Shown here: piece by piece, positions 35,054 through 44,700 of the stretch
Numbering within the stretch: the stretch's first letter is position 1
Layout: the number at the start of each line of letters is the position of its first letter
Assembly: GCA_016712715.1 (NCBI GenBank)
Contig: JADJQM010000001.1
Coordinates: 62,001 to 126,000 of the forward strand
Direction of reading: 5' to 3'
Origin: Rhodospirillaceae bacterium
GTDB taxonomy: Bacteria > Pseudomonadota > Alphaproteobacteria > Dongiales > Dongiaceae
Length of the DNA stretch: 64,000 nucleotides
The notes under the pieces: model-generated
The model's input: the letters and a program-made list of their open reading frames with translations, nothing else
Databases searched by the model: none
What the model was told of the DNA's origin: nothing
Position numbers and translations under genes: made by a program

Positions 35054-37381
35054 ATGAAATCCATCGAAGCAAGGATCGCCGAGGAACTGAACGCTCGCGA
35101 CGAGCAGGTCCGGGCCGCGGTCGAACTGCTGGATGGCGGCGCCACCGTTCCCTTCATTTCCCGCTACCGCAAGGAAGTCACCGGCGGCCTGGACGACACG
35201 CAGCTGCGCAAGCTGGAGGAGCGCCTGTCCTATCTCCGTGAGCTCGAGGATCGCCGCGCTGCGATCTTCAAGAGCATCGACGAGCAGGGCAAGATGACCG
35301 ACGCGCTGTCGCTGGAGATCGCGGTCGCCGATACCAAGGCGCGATTGGAAGATCTCTATCTGCCTTACAAGGTGAAGCGCCGCACCAAGGCGCAGATCGC
35401 GCGCGAAGCAGGTCTTGAGCCACTGGCCGATCTGCTGCTCGCCGAACCGACGCGCAATCCGCAAGGTGAAGCCGCCGCCTATGTGAATGCCGAAAAGAAC
35501 GTCGCCGATGTGAAGGCGGCATTGGAAGGCGCTCGCGACATCCTTGCCGAAAGATTCGCCGAAAGCGCCGACCTGCTCGGTCGCCTGCGCGATTTCATGT
35601 GGGAGAAGGCGCGCCTCGTCTCGAAGGTCATGGAAGGCAAGCAGGATTCCGGCGCCAAGTTTTCCGATTACTTTGATGCTGCGGAACCGATCAACAAGGT
35701 ACCCTCGCACCGCGCGCTTGCCATGTTCCGCGGCCAGAAGGAGGAGATCCTCGCCCTCAATCTCGCGATCGACGAGCCGGAGGACCGCAAGGCGCTCAAT
35801 GAAGCGGAACGCGCGATTGCCGCCAGTGCGGGCATTGCCGACCAGGGTCGTGCGGCGGATAGCTGGCTGATCGATGTCGTGCATTGGTGCTGGCGTGTGA
35901 AGCTGAAGCTGAGCCTGGAGCTAGATCTCATGGGTCGCCTCCGCCAGGCAGCGGAAGACGAGGCGGTGCGCGTCTTTGCGTCCAACCTCAAGGACGTGCT
36001 GATGTCGGCGCCGGCCGGTGGTCGCGCAACACTTGGCCTCGATCCCGGCATTCGCACCGGTTGCAAGGTCGCGGTGATCGCCGCCACTGGCAAGGTGCTG
36101 GAATTCGCCACCATCTATCCCCATGAGCCGATGCGCAAATGGGATGAATCGATTGCCGTGCTCGCGGCCCTCTGCCTGCGCCACAAGCTGGAACTGGTCG
36201 CCATCGGCAACGGGACCGCCAGCCGCGAGACCGACAAGCTGGTCGATGACCTCATGAAGCGCCACCCGGAATTGACGCTGACCAAGGTGATGGTGTCGGA
36301 AGCCGGTGCCTCGATCTATTCGGCCTCGGAATACGCCTCCAAGGAGTTGCCGGAACTGGATGTGACCATCCGCGGCGCCGTCTCGATTGCGCGGCGTCTG
36401 CAGGATCCCTTGGCCGAACTGGTGAAGATCGATCCCAAATCCATCGGTGTCGGGCAGTACCAGCACGACATTGCCGAGTTCCGCCTCTCCAAGGCGCTGG
36501 ACGCCGTGGTCGAGGATTGCGTGAACGCGGTCGGCGTCGAGATCAACACGGCGTCCGCCAAGCTGCTGGCGCGCGTCTCCGGTCTCGGTGAAAGCCTCGC
36601 CCAGAACATCGTCGCCTTCCGCGATGCCAACGGTCCTTTCAAATCCAGGGAGCAGTTGCTGAGCGTGCCGCGTTTGGGGCCCAAGGCATTCGAACAGGCG
36701 GCAGGCTTCATGCGCATCCGCGACGGCGAAGATCCGCTCGATCGCTCATCGGTGCATCCGGAAGCCTATCCGGTCGTCCGCCGCATCATGGCTGTGACGG
36801 GGCGCGAGATGAGTGCCGTCATCGGCGACAGCACCCTGCTGCGCAGCCTGAAGGCGGAAGAATTCACCGACGAGACCTTCGGTGTGCCGACCGTCACCGA
36901 CATCCTCAAGGAGCTGGAAAAGCCCGGCCGCGATCCGCGTCCGGAATTCAAGACGGCGACCTTCAAGGAAGGCGTCGAGGAGATGAAGGACCTGCAGCCC
37001 GGCATGCAGCTGGAAGGCGTCGTGACCAACGTCGCAGCCTTCGGCGCCTTCGTCGATATCGGTGTCCATCAGGACGGGCTGGTCCATGTCTCGGCGCTGG
37101 CCGACCGCTTCGTCAAGGACCCGCGCGAGGTCGTGAAGCCCGGCGACGTGGTGAAGGTGCGCGTGCTGGAGGTCGATATCAAGCGCAAGCGCATCTCGCT
37201 CACCATGCGCTCCGGCGACACACCGGCCGCCCGCCAGCAGACCGAGGCGCCCAAGGACCGGCCGATGGCGCGGGGCGACCGGAAGTTCATGCAGGACAAC
37301 AAGCCGGCGGCGAAATCTGATTCACCCTTCGGCGGCGCGATGGCGGCGGCGTTGGCGAAGGCGGGGATCAACAAGAAGTAG
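35054..37381 (+). CDS. tex: RNA-binding transcriptional accessory protein Tex
   Basis: A 775-residue nucleic-acid-binding protein of the Tex/Spt6 family. Domains in order: N-terminal helical region (IAEELNARDEQVRAAVELLD, then ATVPFISRYRKEVTGGLD), a YqgF/RNase H-like domain (TLGLDPGIRTGCKVAVI at about residues 326-342), helix-hairpin-helix repeats (VSGLGESLAQNIV), and a C-terminal S1 domain (PGMQLEGVVTNVAAFGAFVD). The ATG at 35054 has a GGGAGA site; an in-frame ATG at 34976 would add 26 residues that are unconserved. A family A repeat follows the stop. Confidence 0.94.
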   Translation: MKSIEARIAEELNARDEQVRAAVELLDGGATVPFISRYRKEVTGGLDDTQLRKLEERLSYLRELEDRRAAIFKSIDEQGKMTDALSLEIAVADTKARLEDLYLPYKVKRRTKAQIAREAGLEPLADLLLAEPTRNPQGEAAAYVNAEKNVADVKAALEGARDILAERFAESADLLGRLRDFMWEKARLVSKVMEGKQDSGAKFSDYFDAAEPINKVPSHRALAMFRGQKEEILALNLAIDEPEDRKALNEAERAIAASAGIADQGRAADSWLIDVVHWCWRVKLKLSLELDLMGRLRQAAEDEAVRVFASNLKDVLMSAPAGGRATLGLDPGIRTGCKVAVIAATGKVLEFATIYPHEPMRKWDESIAVLAALCLRHKLELVAIGNGTASRETDKLVDDLMKRHPELTLTKVMVSEAGASIYSASEYASKELPELDVTIRGAVSIARRLQDPLAELVKIDPKSIGVGQYQHDIAEFRLSKALDAVVEDCVNAVGVEINTASAKLLARVSGLGESLAQNIVAFRDANGPFKSREQLLSVPRLGPKAFEQAAGFMRIRDGEDPLDRSSVHPEAYPVVRRIMAVTGREMSAVIGDSTLLRSLKAEEFTDETFGVPTVTDILKELEKPGRDPRPEFKTATFKEGVEEMKDLQPGMQLEGVVTNVAAFGAFVDIGVHQDGLVHVSALADRFVKDPREVVKPGDVVKVRVLEVDIKRKRISLTMRSGDTPAARQQTEAPKDRPMARGDRKFMQDNKPAAKSDSPFGGAMAAALAKAGINKK

Positions 37382-37395
37382 GCCCGTCGCCAGCG

Positions 37396-37534
37396 CCCCC
37401 TCACCCCAACCCCTCTCCCGCGAGGGGAGAGGGGCTTCGTCACGCATTCTGATTTCCAACCTTCATCCAGCGACGGGCATTGCCGGCAGGTCTCTTCCCC
37501 TCTCCCCTCGCGGGAGAGGGTCAGGGTGAGGGGG
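37396..37534 (+). repeat. Dispersed long inverted repeat, family A copy 3
   Basis: Begins CCCCCTCACCCCAACCCCTC and ends GAGGGTCAGGGTGAGGGGG, the two ends being complementary. Secondary pairs CTCTCCCGCGAGGGGAGAGG and its partner CTCCCCTCGCGGGAGAGG add hairpins. Same terminal motif as the other two copies, with a different central spacer. Confidence 0.75.
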
Positions 37535-37592
37535 TATCGCCAACGCTCCGTCTAACCGTTACGCTCATCCCGATCTCGGACTCGGGGACGCA

Positions 37593-38669
37593 TTGAGCAA
37601 GCTGCTGCTGATATCGCTGGGGAAGCTTGGTGGCGCCGTGCTGGAGGCGGCGGCGCGGGATGGGCGATTCCCGCATATCATCGTGGCGACCCGCGATGTG
37701 GCCCATGCCCGCGCCAAGGCCAATGCGGCGCGCATCGGCGCGGCGCTGGAGGGGCAGTATCCACGCATCGATGTGGTGGCGTTCGATTTCAACGCGCCCA
37801 ATGCAGCCGACATTCTTCGCAAGATCCAGCCCGACCTGATGTTCGCGGCACCCACGTTTCTGCCCTGGTGGAAGGTCGCCGCCAGCAGCAACACGAAATT
37901 GAAATCGCTGCCCTTCGCCGGCTGGCTTGCCTGTCATCTGGCGCCCATGATGGCCCTGCGCGCCGCGTGGGAGAAATCCGAACTCCACTGCCCCTGGGTC
38001 GCCGGCAGCTATCCCGATGTGGTCAATGCCATCCTGCACATGACCGGCGCCGGTCCCATCGTGGGTGTCGGCAATATCAGCGAATGCCTGCCCAAGATCC
38101 GGTTCCTGGCGGCCCAGCACACGAATGCACCGATCGCTGACTTTGCCATCAAGCTGGTGGGCGGCCATGCGCTTACCTCACTGTTCTACACGGAGGAAAC
38201 TGTGAAGGAATTGCCGCCCTTCCTGCTGCAGGTGCTGTGGCATGGCCACGATATCTCGCTGGCGGTGAAGGACAAGTTGCGCAGCGTGAAGATGGCGGTG
38301 GAACAGACCCAAGACATCAACCGCATCACGGCCTCGGCCAGCCTCGATGTGCTGGCGGCGCTGCTCAGCGAAGAACCCTATGCGCTGCATGCGCCGGCGC
38401 CCAATGGCTTGGTCGGCGGCTATCCCGTCACCATCAGCCGCAAGGGCGTCGCGGTCGACCTGCCGCTCGATTGGACGCTGGAACATGCGCTCGGCATCAA
38501 TGCGGCGGCCTTGACCTTCGACGGCATCACGGCGATCGAGAAGGACGGCACGGTGATCTTCTCCGAGAAGACGGCGTCGGCGTTGAAGGCTTTGCTCAGC
38601 GAGGACTGGCCGAAGCTGCGGCCGGAAAGTGCCGTGGTGCTGGCGGCAAAATTGATGGCGATCGTCTAG
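37593..38669 (+). CDS. Rossmann-fold protein, saccharopine dehydrogenase-like (function unknown)
   Basis: A 358-residue protein starting with a nucleotide-binding segment, KLLLISLGKLGGAVLEAAAR, followed by a second segment RIDVVAFDFNAPNAADI. It resembles the N-terminal NAD(P) domain of saccharopine dehydrogenase-like proteins, but the rest shows no motif I can assign. Translation starts at a TTG preceded by GGGGAC. The last four bases overlap the convergent LysR-type gene. An oxidoreductase or lyase in an unknown pathway is possible; substrate and cofactor cannot be named. Confidence 0.6.
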   Translation: MSKLLLISLGKLGGAVLEAAARDGRFPHIIVATRDVAHARAKANAARIGAALEGQYPRIDVVAFDFNAPNAADILRKIQPDLMFAAPTFLPWWKVAASSNTKLKSLPFAGWLACHLAPMMALRAAWEKSELHCPWVAGSYPDVVNAILHMTGAGPIVGVGNISECLPKIRFLAAQHTNAPIADFAIKLVGGHALTSLFYTEETVKELPPFLLQVLWHGHDISLAVKDKLRSVKMAVEQTQDINRITASASLDVLAALLSEEPYALHAPAPNGLVGGYPVTISRKGVAVDLPLDWTLEHALGINAAALTFDGITAIEKDGTVIFSEKTASALKALLSEDWPKLRPESAVVLAAKLMAIV

Positions 38670-39601
38670 ATCTCGGTCGCCCGAGCTTCCTCAAGGATCC
38701 AGTCCAACAACCCCTGCGCCTCGGGGCGTTTCAGCACGTCGGGGCTGTGCACCAGGTAATAGGCAAACGGCGTGATGATGCTCTTCTCGAAGGGCGAGAC
38801 CAGACGACCGTCGGCGAGGAGATCGGCGACGGCGCCTGTGGTGCCCAAGGCGACACCTTGGCCCGCGGTGGCGGCCTGCAGGCAGAGCGCAAAATCAGTG
38901 AAATGGATGCCGCGCGAGGTGTCGACATCCGGCACACCCGCCGCGCGGAGCCAGGCCGGCCAGTCCGGCCAGATGACCGATTGCCCGGTCCAGTCGAGAT
39001 GGAGCAGCGTGTGGTGCTGCAGGTCGCGTGGCTCGATGAGCGGATGCTTCTCAAGGATGCGTGGGCTGCACACCGGGAAGACCTCATCGGCGAACAAGCG
39101 ATGCGCGGTCACGTCGGGCCAGTCGCCGAGGCCGAAGCGGATGTCGAAATCGAAGGCGTCCGGTTCGAGCTGCGCCCAGTGGGTCGCCGTCTCCAGCACC
39201 ACGTCGACACTGTCTGGCCGCGCGCGGTAGCGCTGCAGTCGGGTAAGGAGCCAGTTGGCGGCCAGTGCCGGGTCTTCGATGCGGAGCCTGAGCGAGAGGC
39301 CCTTCAGTCCCTGGCGCATGCGGTCGGAGACTCGGCCGAGCAGCCGGAAGGCGGCTGTGAGGTCGTCTTTCACCTCCTGGCCCATGCGGGTGAGGACGAG
39401 GCCGGTGCCCTGGCGCTGTACGAGGGCCCGGCCGATCTCAGCCTCCAAGGCCTTGACCTGCTGGCTGACGGCGCCGGGGGTCACGTTGAGCTCGGCCGCC
39501 GCCTGACGGACGCTGCCCAGGCGCGCCACGGCCTCGAAGGCGCGCAAGCCCGGCAGGGCAACCATCCGGCGGCTGAATGTGGGTGGTGGAGGATTTAGCA
39601 T
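38666..39601 (-). CDS. LysR-family transcriptional regulator
   Basis: A 311-residue LysR protein: the winged helix (LPGLRAFEAVARLGSVRQAA, then LNVTPGAVSQQVKALEAEIG, residues about 16-56) and the effector domain with RLRIEDPALAANWLLTRLQR. The helix and the following EPDAFDFDIRFGLGDWPDV segment are of the GcvA type. It converges on the Rossmann-fold gene and is divergent from a small ORF at 39747. No obvious target or effector is visible. Confidence 0.88.
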   Translation of the reverse strand: MLNPPPPTFSRRMVALPGLRAFEAVARLGSVRQAAAELNVTPGAVSQQVKALEAEIGRALVQRQGTGLVLTRMGQEVKDDLTAAFRLLGRVSDRMRQGLKGLSLRLRIEDPALAANWLLTRLQRYRARPDSVDVVLETATHWAQLEPDAFDFDIRFGLGDWPDVTAHRLFADEVFPVCSPRILEKHPLIEPRDLQHHTLLHLDWTGQSVIWPDWPAWLRAAGVPDVDTSRGIHFTDFALCLQAATAGQGVALGTTGAVADLLADGRLVSPFEKSIITPFAYYLVHSPDVLKRPEAQGLLDWILEEARATEI

Positions 39602-39746
39602 AACTAAACATAATCGTTAATACTTATCGCGTGTCAAGCGTCCTGGAACTCCCTATTTTAGCCATATGAGATCAATGCTGCAGAGCGGCATGAACCGGAT
39701 GGCCGGTATGTGCGACAGAGAGCAGCTAAACTAGTGGAGACCTACC

Positions 39747-39953
39747 ATGTTGACCCGTTTGTTCCTCAGCAGCCGTGCCAAGGCGATCGCGCCGAGCCTG
39801 GAAGTGGTCCTGTCGGTGTGCGACGACCATCTGTTGCAGGATATGGGCCTGCTGCGCGACCCGGCCAACCGCCTGATGCGCGCGCCGGCCGAGTTCTATG
39901 CCTATGACGCGGGCAAGTTCGCCAACGATTTTGGGGGTCCGAAGGCCGCCTAA
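39747..39953 (+). CDS. Small DUF1127-like protein
   Basis: A 68-residue protein whose central segment, CDDHLLQDMGLLRDPANRL, resembles the conserved core of DUF1127 small proteins (some of which help regulate phosphate or stress genes). The match is short, so the family call is tentative. The ATG is preceded by GGAGA at good spacing. A rho-independent terminator follows at 40031, which supports a separate small transcript. No neighbour suggests a role. Confidence 0.55.
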   Translation: MLTRLFLSSRAKAIAPSLEVVLSVCDDHLLQDMGLLRDPANRLMRAPAEFYAYDAGKFANDFGGPKAA

Positions 39954-40030
39954 AAGCCGGTTTCCGAGCCCTCACAACCGCCCGGATCGCCCCCGATCCG
40001 GACCGGAATCTCCCTGACATCCCTGACTCC

Positions 40031-40062
40031 GGCCCGTCGCTTTCGCAAGATCGCGGCGGGCC
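40031..40062 (+). terminator. Rho-independent terminator of the small ORF
   Basis: A 10-bp stem (GGCCCGTCGC with GCGGCGGGCC, one G-T pair, 12-base loop) followed by TTTGTTTTTATT. It ends the transcript of the small gene before gyrA. Confidence 0.85.
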
Positions 40063-40201
40063 TTTGTTTTTATTGGCTTTTTTCGGCCAAACGGAACCCG
40101 GCATCTGTTGTGACCGGGGGCCGATCTGCTATCTTCGCGGCGCGGTTTCTGGGGATCCCGCGACTCAAGATAAAGCATTGACCGATAAGGCATAATTTAC
40201 A

Positions 40202-43027
40202 GTGACCGAGACGCCGACGACACCCGGATTCGATATCACCACGATCAACATCGAAGAGGAGATGAAACGCTCCTATCTCGACTATGCCATGAGCGTCATT
40301 GTCAGCCGTGCGCTGCCCGATGTGCGCGACGGTCTGAAGCCGGTGCACCGGCGCATCCTCTACGGCATGTCCGAGGGCGGGTTCTCCTCCTCCGCCGGGT
40401 TCAAGAAATCGGCCCGCGCGGTCGGTGAAGTGATGGCGAAGTACCATCCTCATGGCGACCAATCGATCTATTTCGCCATGGTGCGCATGGCGCAGGATTT
40501 TTCGCTCCGCGTGCTGCTGGTCGACGGTCAGGGCAATTTCGGCTCGATGGACGGCGATATGCCCGCCGCCATGCGATACACGGAATCCCGCCTCTCGAAG
40601 GCCGGCGAAGCGCTGCTCGATGACATCGACAAGGAAACCGTCGACTTCCAGGACAATTACGACGGCCGCGAGAAGGAGCCGGTGGTCCTCCCCGCGCGCT
40701 ATCCCAACCTGCTGGTCAATGGGGCGGGCGGCATTGCGGTCGGCATGGCGACCAACATCCCGACGCATAACCTCTCGGAAGTGATCGACGCCACCTGCGC
40801 CTATATCGACAACAACGACATCACCATCGACGAGTTGATGGCGCATGTGCCAGGGCCGGATTTCCCGACCGGCGGCACGATCCTCGGGCGCAACGGCATC
40901 CGCGAGGCCTATCACCTGGGCCGCGGCTCGGTCGTCATGCGCGGCCGCACGCATATCGAGGAGATCCGCAAGGACCGCGAAGCGATCGTCATCACCGAAA
41001 TTCCATACCAGGTGAACAAGGCGCGCATGATCGAGCGCATGGCCGAATGCGTGCGCGAGAAGATCATCGAGGGTATCTCGGACCTGCGCGACGAGAGCGA
41101 CCGCGACGGTGTCCGCGTCGTCGTCGAGCTGAAGCGCGACGCGATGGCGGAAGTAGTGCTCAACCAGCTGTTCCGCTTCACGCCGCTGCAATCCTCCTTC
41201 GGCGTCAACATGCTGGCGCTCAACGGCGGCAAGCCGGAGATGCTGTCGCTGAAGTCGATCCTGGTGGCTTTCGTCGCCTTCCGCGAGGAAGTGATCACGC
41301 GCCGGACGATTTTCGACCTCCGCAAGGCGCGCGAGCGGGCCCATGTCTTGGTCGGCCTCGCCATCGCGGTCGCCAATATCGACGAAGTGATCCAGGCCAT
41401 CCGCACGGCGCCGGATCCCCAGGTCGCCAAGGAACGGCTGATGTCGCGGGCCTGGCCGGCGGCCGACGTGGAGGCGCTCATCCGCCTCATCGACGATCCC
41501 GAACATCCGATGGGCGAGGGCGACACATACGTCCTCAGCGAAGCCCAGGCCAAGGCCATCCTCGATCTGCGCCTGCAGCGCCTCACAGGCCTCGAGCGCG
41601 AAAAGATCGCCGACGAACTTAATGAACTCGCCAAGGAGATCGTTGATCACCTGGAAACGCTGGAAAGCCGGCCGAAGCGGCTCCGCATCCTGCGCGACGA
41701 CCTGCTGCTCATCAAGGAACAGTTCGGCTCAGCCCGCAAGACGACGATCGAGGATTCGGAGTTCGAGCACGATATCGAGGACCTGATCCAGCGCGAGGAC
41801 ATGGTCGTGACCGTCACCCATGGCGGCTACATCAAGCGTGTGCCGCTCTCGGCCTACCGGGCGCAGCGCCGTGGCGGCAAGGGCCGCTCCGGCATGTCGA
41901 CCAGGGACGAGGACTTCGTGAGCCAGGTCTTCGTCGCCGACACGCATACGCCGGTCTTGTTCTTCTCCACGAAGGGCATGGTCTACAAGACCAAGGTCTA
42001 TCGCCTGCCCTTGGGCAACCCGCAGGCGCGCGGCAAGGCGCTGGTCAACATGCTGCCCCTGGGCGATGGCGAGACCATCTCGACCCTGATGCCGCTGCCC
42101 GAGGACGAGGCAAGCTGGCGCAACAGCCATGTCATGTTCGCCACCGCCAGCGGCTATGTACGGCGAAACGAGCTCAGCGATTTCGTCGACGTGAAGGCCA
42201 ACGGCAAGATCGCCATGAAGCTGGAAGAGGGTGACAAGCTGATCGGCGTCGCCGTCTGCACCGACGAGAACGACATTCTGCTGGCTGCCCGCAGCGGCAA
42301 GGCGATCCGCTTCCCGGTCACCGATGTGCGCGTCTTCGCCGGGCGCGATTCCGTGGGTGTGCGCGGCATCAAGATGGAAAGCGGCGACAATGTCGTCTCC
42401 ATGTCCGTCCTCAACCATATCGAAGTCGAGACCGAGGAGCGCGACGCCTATCTGCGCTTTGCCGCCCAGAAGCGTCGCGAGGGCGCCGAGGCTGAAGAGG
42501 GCGCCGTGGCCGTCGAGACGACCGAAGCGCAGGCTGGCGAAGCACCGGCCGGCGAGGCCGTGCAGCTGTCGCCGGAGCGCCTCGCGGAGCTCGAGGCCAA
42601 GGATGAGCTTATCCTGACCATCACCGCCAAGGGCTTCGGCAAGCGCACCTCGGCCTATGAATACCGGGTCACGGGGCGCGGCGGGCAGGGCATCGCCAAT
42701 ATCGAGACCTCGCCCCGCAACGGCACGGTCGCGGCCTCGTTCCCGGTGAGCGAGCGCGACCAGATCATGCTGGTGACCGATGGCGGGCAGATGATCCGCT
42801 GCCCGGTCCACGACATCCGCGTCGCCCGCCGCCAGACCCAGGGTGTGACCGTGTTCAAGGTCGCCGGCGACGAACAGGTCGTGGCGGTGGCCCACATGCC
42901 GGATATCGAGGATGAGGGCGACGAGGCCGACACCAGTGATGTCGAAACCACGGAAGCCGGTGGCGCCGGTGACGGCGACCAGGTAGCGGAGCCCGGCACG
43001 GGCAATGGGGAGGGGGATAATGGTTGA
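40202..43027 (+). CDS. gyrA: DNA gyrase subunit A
   Basis: The breakage-and-reunion subunit of gyrase, 941 residues, longer than the 875 of E. coli. The catalytic tyrosine is in AMRYTESRL (about residue 125). The quinolone-resistance region reads HPHGDQSIYFAMV: Gln and Phe at the positions of E. coli Ser83 and Asp87. C-terminal pinwheel blades include VTHGGYIKRVPLSAYRAQRR and the later VTGRGGQGIANIETSPRNG; between blades lies an Ala/Glu-rich insertion (bases about 42475-42600). The start is GTG at 40202. The 3' end overlaps coaD. Confidence 0.97.
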   Translation: MTETPTTPGFDITTINIEEEMKRSYLDYAMSVIVSRALPDVRDGLKPVHRRILYGMSEGGFSSSAGFKKSARAVGEVMAKYHPHGDQSIYFAMVRMAQDFSLRVLLVDGQGNFGSMDGDMPAAMRYTESRLSKAGEALLDDIDKETVDFQDNYDGREKEPVVLPARYPNLLVNGAGGIAVGMATNIPTHNLSEVIDATCAYIDNNDITIDELMAHVPGPDFPTGGTILGRNGIREAYHLGRGSVVMRGRTHIEEIRKDREAIVITEIPYQVNKARMIERMAECVREKIIEGISDLRDESDRDGVRVVVELKRDAMAEVVLNQLFRFTPLQSSFGVNMLALNGGKPEMLSLKSILVAFVAFREEVITRRTIFDLRKARERAHVLVGLAIAVANIDEVIQAIRTAPDPQVAKERLMSRAWPAADVEALIRLIDDPEHPMGEGDTYVLSEAQAKAILDLRLQRLTGLEREKIADELNELAKEIVDHLETLESRPKRLRILRDDLLLIKEQFGSARKTTIEDSEFEHDIEDLIQREDMVVTVTHGGYIKRVPLSAYRAQRRGGKGRSGMSTRDEDFVSQVFVADTHTPVLFFSTKGMVYKTKVYRLPLGNPQARGKALVNMLPLGDGETISTLMPLPEDEASWRNSHVMFATASGYVRRNELSDFVDVKANGKIAMKLEEGDKLIGVAVCTDENDILLAARSGKAIRFPVTDVRVFAGRDSVGVRGIKMESGDNVVSMSVLNHIEVETEERDAYLRFAAQKRREGAEAEEGAVAVETTEAQAGEAPAGEAVQLSPERLAELEAKDELILTITAKGFGKRTSAYEYRVTGRGGQGIANIETSPRNGTVAASFPVSERDQIMLVTDGGQMIRCPVHDIRVARRQTQGVTVFKVAGDEQVVAVAHMPDIEDEGDEADTSDVETTEAGGAGDGDQVAEPGTGNGEGDNG

Positions 43028-43544
43028 TCAGGGTGCGGCCAACCGGATCGGCGTCTATCCAGGCACCTTCGACCCCGTCACGAACGGACATATGGACATC
43101 ATCCGCCGCGCGAGCCTGCTTGCCGACCGGCTGATCATCGCCGTCTCGACCAATGCCGGAAAGGGGCCGCTGCTCAGCATTGATGAGCGGATGGAACTGA
43201 TGCGGGCCGAACTCGCGGATCCCCGGAACGGTCTCGACCAGAGCAAGATCGAGGTGCGCGCCTTCGACAATCTGCTGATGCATTTCGTCGAGGAGATGGG
43301 CGCCCATTTCATCATCCGGGGCCTCCGCGCCGTCTCTGACTTCGAGTATGAGTTCCAGATGGCCGGCATGAACGCGCGGCTCGACCCAGATGTCGAGACG
43401 GTGTTCCTCATGGCGTCCGAGCGACAGCAATTCATCTCGTCGCGCTTTATCAAGGAGATCGGCCGTCTGGGCGGTCGAATCGACGAGTTTGTCTCGCCGC
43501 GGGTCAACGAGCATCTCAAGCGGGCATTTCAGTCCGGCAGATAA
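43020..43544 (+). CDS. coaD: Phosphopantetheine adenylyltransferase
   Basis: Joins 4'-phosphopantetheine and ATP to make dephospho-CoA, the penultimate step of CoA synthesis. The 174-residue product shows the HxGH-type motif as GVYPGTFDPVTNGHMDIIRR (about residues 11-30), KGPLLS, and RGLRAVSDFEYEFQMAGMN with the family's catalytic arginine. I chose the ATG at 43020, which has a GGGGAGGGGG site and overlaps the gyrA stop by 8 bases; the frame is open a little further. The overlap implies translational coupling to gyrA. Confidence 0.95.
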   Translation: MVDQGAANRIGVYPGTFDPVTNGHMDIIRRASLLADRLIIAVSTNAGKGPLLSIDERMELMRAELADPRNGLDQSKIEVRAFDNLLMHFVEEMGAHFIIRGLRAVSDFEYEFQMAGMNARLDPDVETVFLMASERQQFISSRFIKEIGRLGGRIDEFVSPRVNEHLKRAFQSGR

Positions 43545-43669
43545 TTATCTGATTTTAAAGTATATATTTTTTAGATATTCAGCCCGGCTGGCGCTGGGGG
43601 CGGCGCCACGATGCGCGCTTGCTTTTTACCCTGGATAATGGGATTTCATCGCCGCCGCAGATATGGTGA

Positions 43670-43744
43670 GGGCCGGTAGCTCAGCGGTAGAGCATCTGAC
43701 TTTTAATCAGAGGGTCGCGGGTTCGAACCCCGCCCGGCTCACCA
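43670..43744 (+). tRNA. tRNA-Lys(UUU)
   Basis: Full cloverleaf: acceptor GGGCCGG pairs with CCGGCTC (one G-U), D arm GCTCAGCGGTAGAGC, anticodon arm TCTGACTTTTAATCAGA with anticodon TTT, T arm GCGGGTTCGAACCCCGC, and encoded CCA at the 3' end (discriminator A). Confidence 0.97.
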
Positions 43745-43831
43745 CTTCCCACCCGCCTGCCAACTGAGCGCCCGCCGCCGCCATCGCGATTTGCCAGGGC
43801 CGCTCGTTTTCCCGCCATAGGAGTTCCAGAC

Positions 43832-44404
43832 ATGAATGTGACAGCGACGAATCCCACCTTGGCCGAAACGCTCTGGTCCGGCTTTGCCGGCAGTAACCTG
43901 CAGAAGGCCGCCCTGGTGCTGGCCGGCACGGCGCTGCTTGCCCTTTCCGCCCATATCAAGGTGCCGTTCTGGCCGGTGCCGATGACCATGCAGACCTTCG
44001 TTGTGCTGATGATCGGCGCCGCGTTCGGCGCGCGCCTGGCAGGGGTCACGGTGCTTGCCTACCTCATCGAAGGGGCACTTGGCCTGCCGGTCTTCGCGAC
44101 CGGGGCGGGGTTCCACTACATGGCGGGGCCGACCGGCGGCTATCTCGCTGGGTTCCTGGCTGCCGCCCTGATTGTCGGCTGGTTTGCCGATCGCGGCCAT
44201 GGCCGTTCGCTCGCGACGTCCATGGTCGCATTCCTGGTGGGCGAGGCCGTCATCCTGGCGCTGGGCACCGGCTGGCTCGCCTATCATATCGGCCTCGACA
44301 AGGCGATCGCCGGCGGCCTGCTCCCCTTCCTGTTCGGTGAAGGTGTCAAAGTCGCCCTTGCCTGCGCGTTGCTGCCGACCATGTGGCGCATCGCCCGCCG
44401 CTGA
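43832..44404 (+). CDS. bioY: Biotin transporter BioY
   Basis: The substrate-binding membrane component for biotin uptake. The 190-residue protein has six hydrophobic helices and the BioY signature: KVPFWPVPMTMQTFVVLMIG (about residues 46-65), AYLIEGALGLPVFA (about residues 75-88) and GPTGGYLAGFLAAAL (about residues 96-110). No bioMN energising genes are nearby, so it may act alone or use a shared ECF module encoded elsewhere. GGAG precedes the ATG. It lies between tRNA-Lys and a substrate-binding protein gene. Confidence 0.94.
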   Translation: MNVTATNPTLAETLWSGFAGSNLQKAALVLAGTALLALSAHIKVPFWPVPMTMQTFVVLMIGAAFGARLAGVTVLAYLIEGALGLPVFATGAGFHYMAGPTGGYLAGFLAAALIVGWFADRGHGRSLATSMVAFLVGEAVILALGTGWLAYHIGLDKAIAGGLLPFLFGEGVKVALACALLPTMWRIARR

Positions 44405-44700
44405 AATCGACCCTGGGTCACCAGGCGAATTCTGGCCGGGGCCGTTCCAGGAGAGCGGACCCGGCCATGATCCGATGCATCTTCCGAAGAAACACCTTCA
44501 GTCCATTGTTTTTGCGGAATATTGTTCGAACTATGCGAGATAGCCAAGCCGTTCTGTCGCCGCAGATCTGACATCGCTGGCAAGGCATTCGTCTCCAAGG
44601 CGATCGTTAGTCTTGCGTTAGCTGATCCTGCTTAATCTGGACCGCAGCCTTGATGGTGCTGGATCGCATCCGCACCAGAAACATTGCCGGCGGCACCGAT

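Noticed and set aside
43545..43669. Promoter for tRNA-Lys
   Set aside because: AT-rich sequence is present (GGATAATG) but no -35 box lies at usable spacing.
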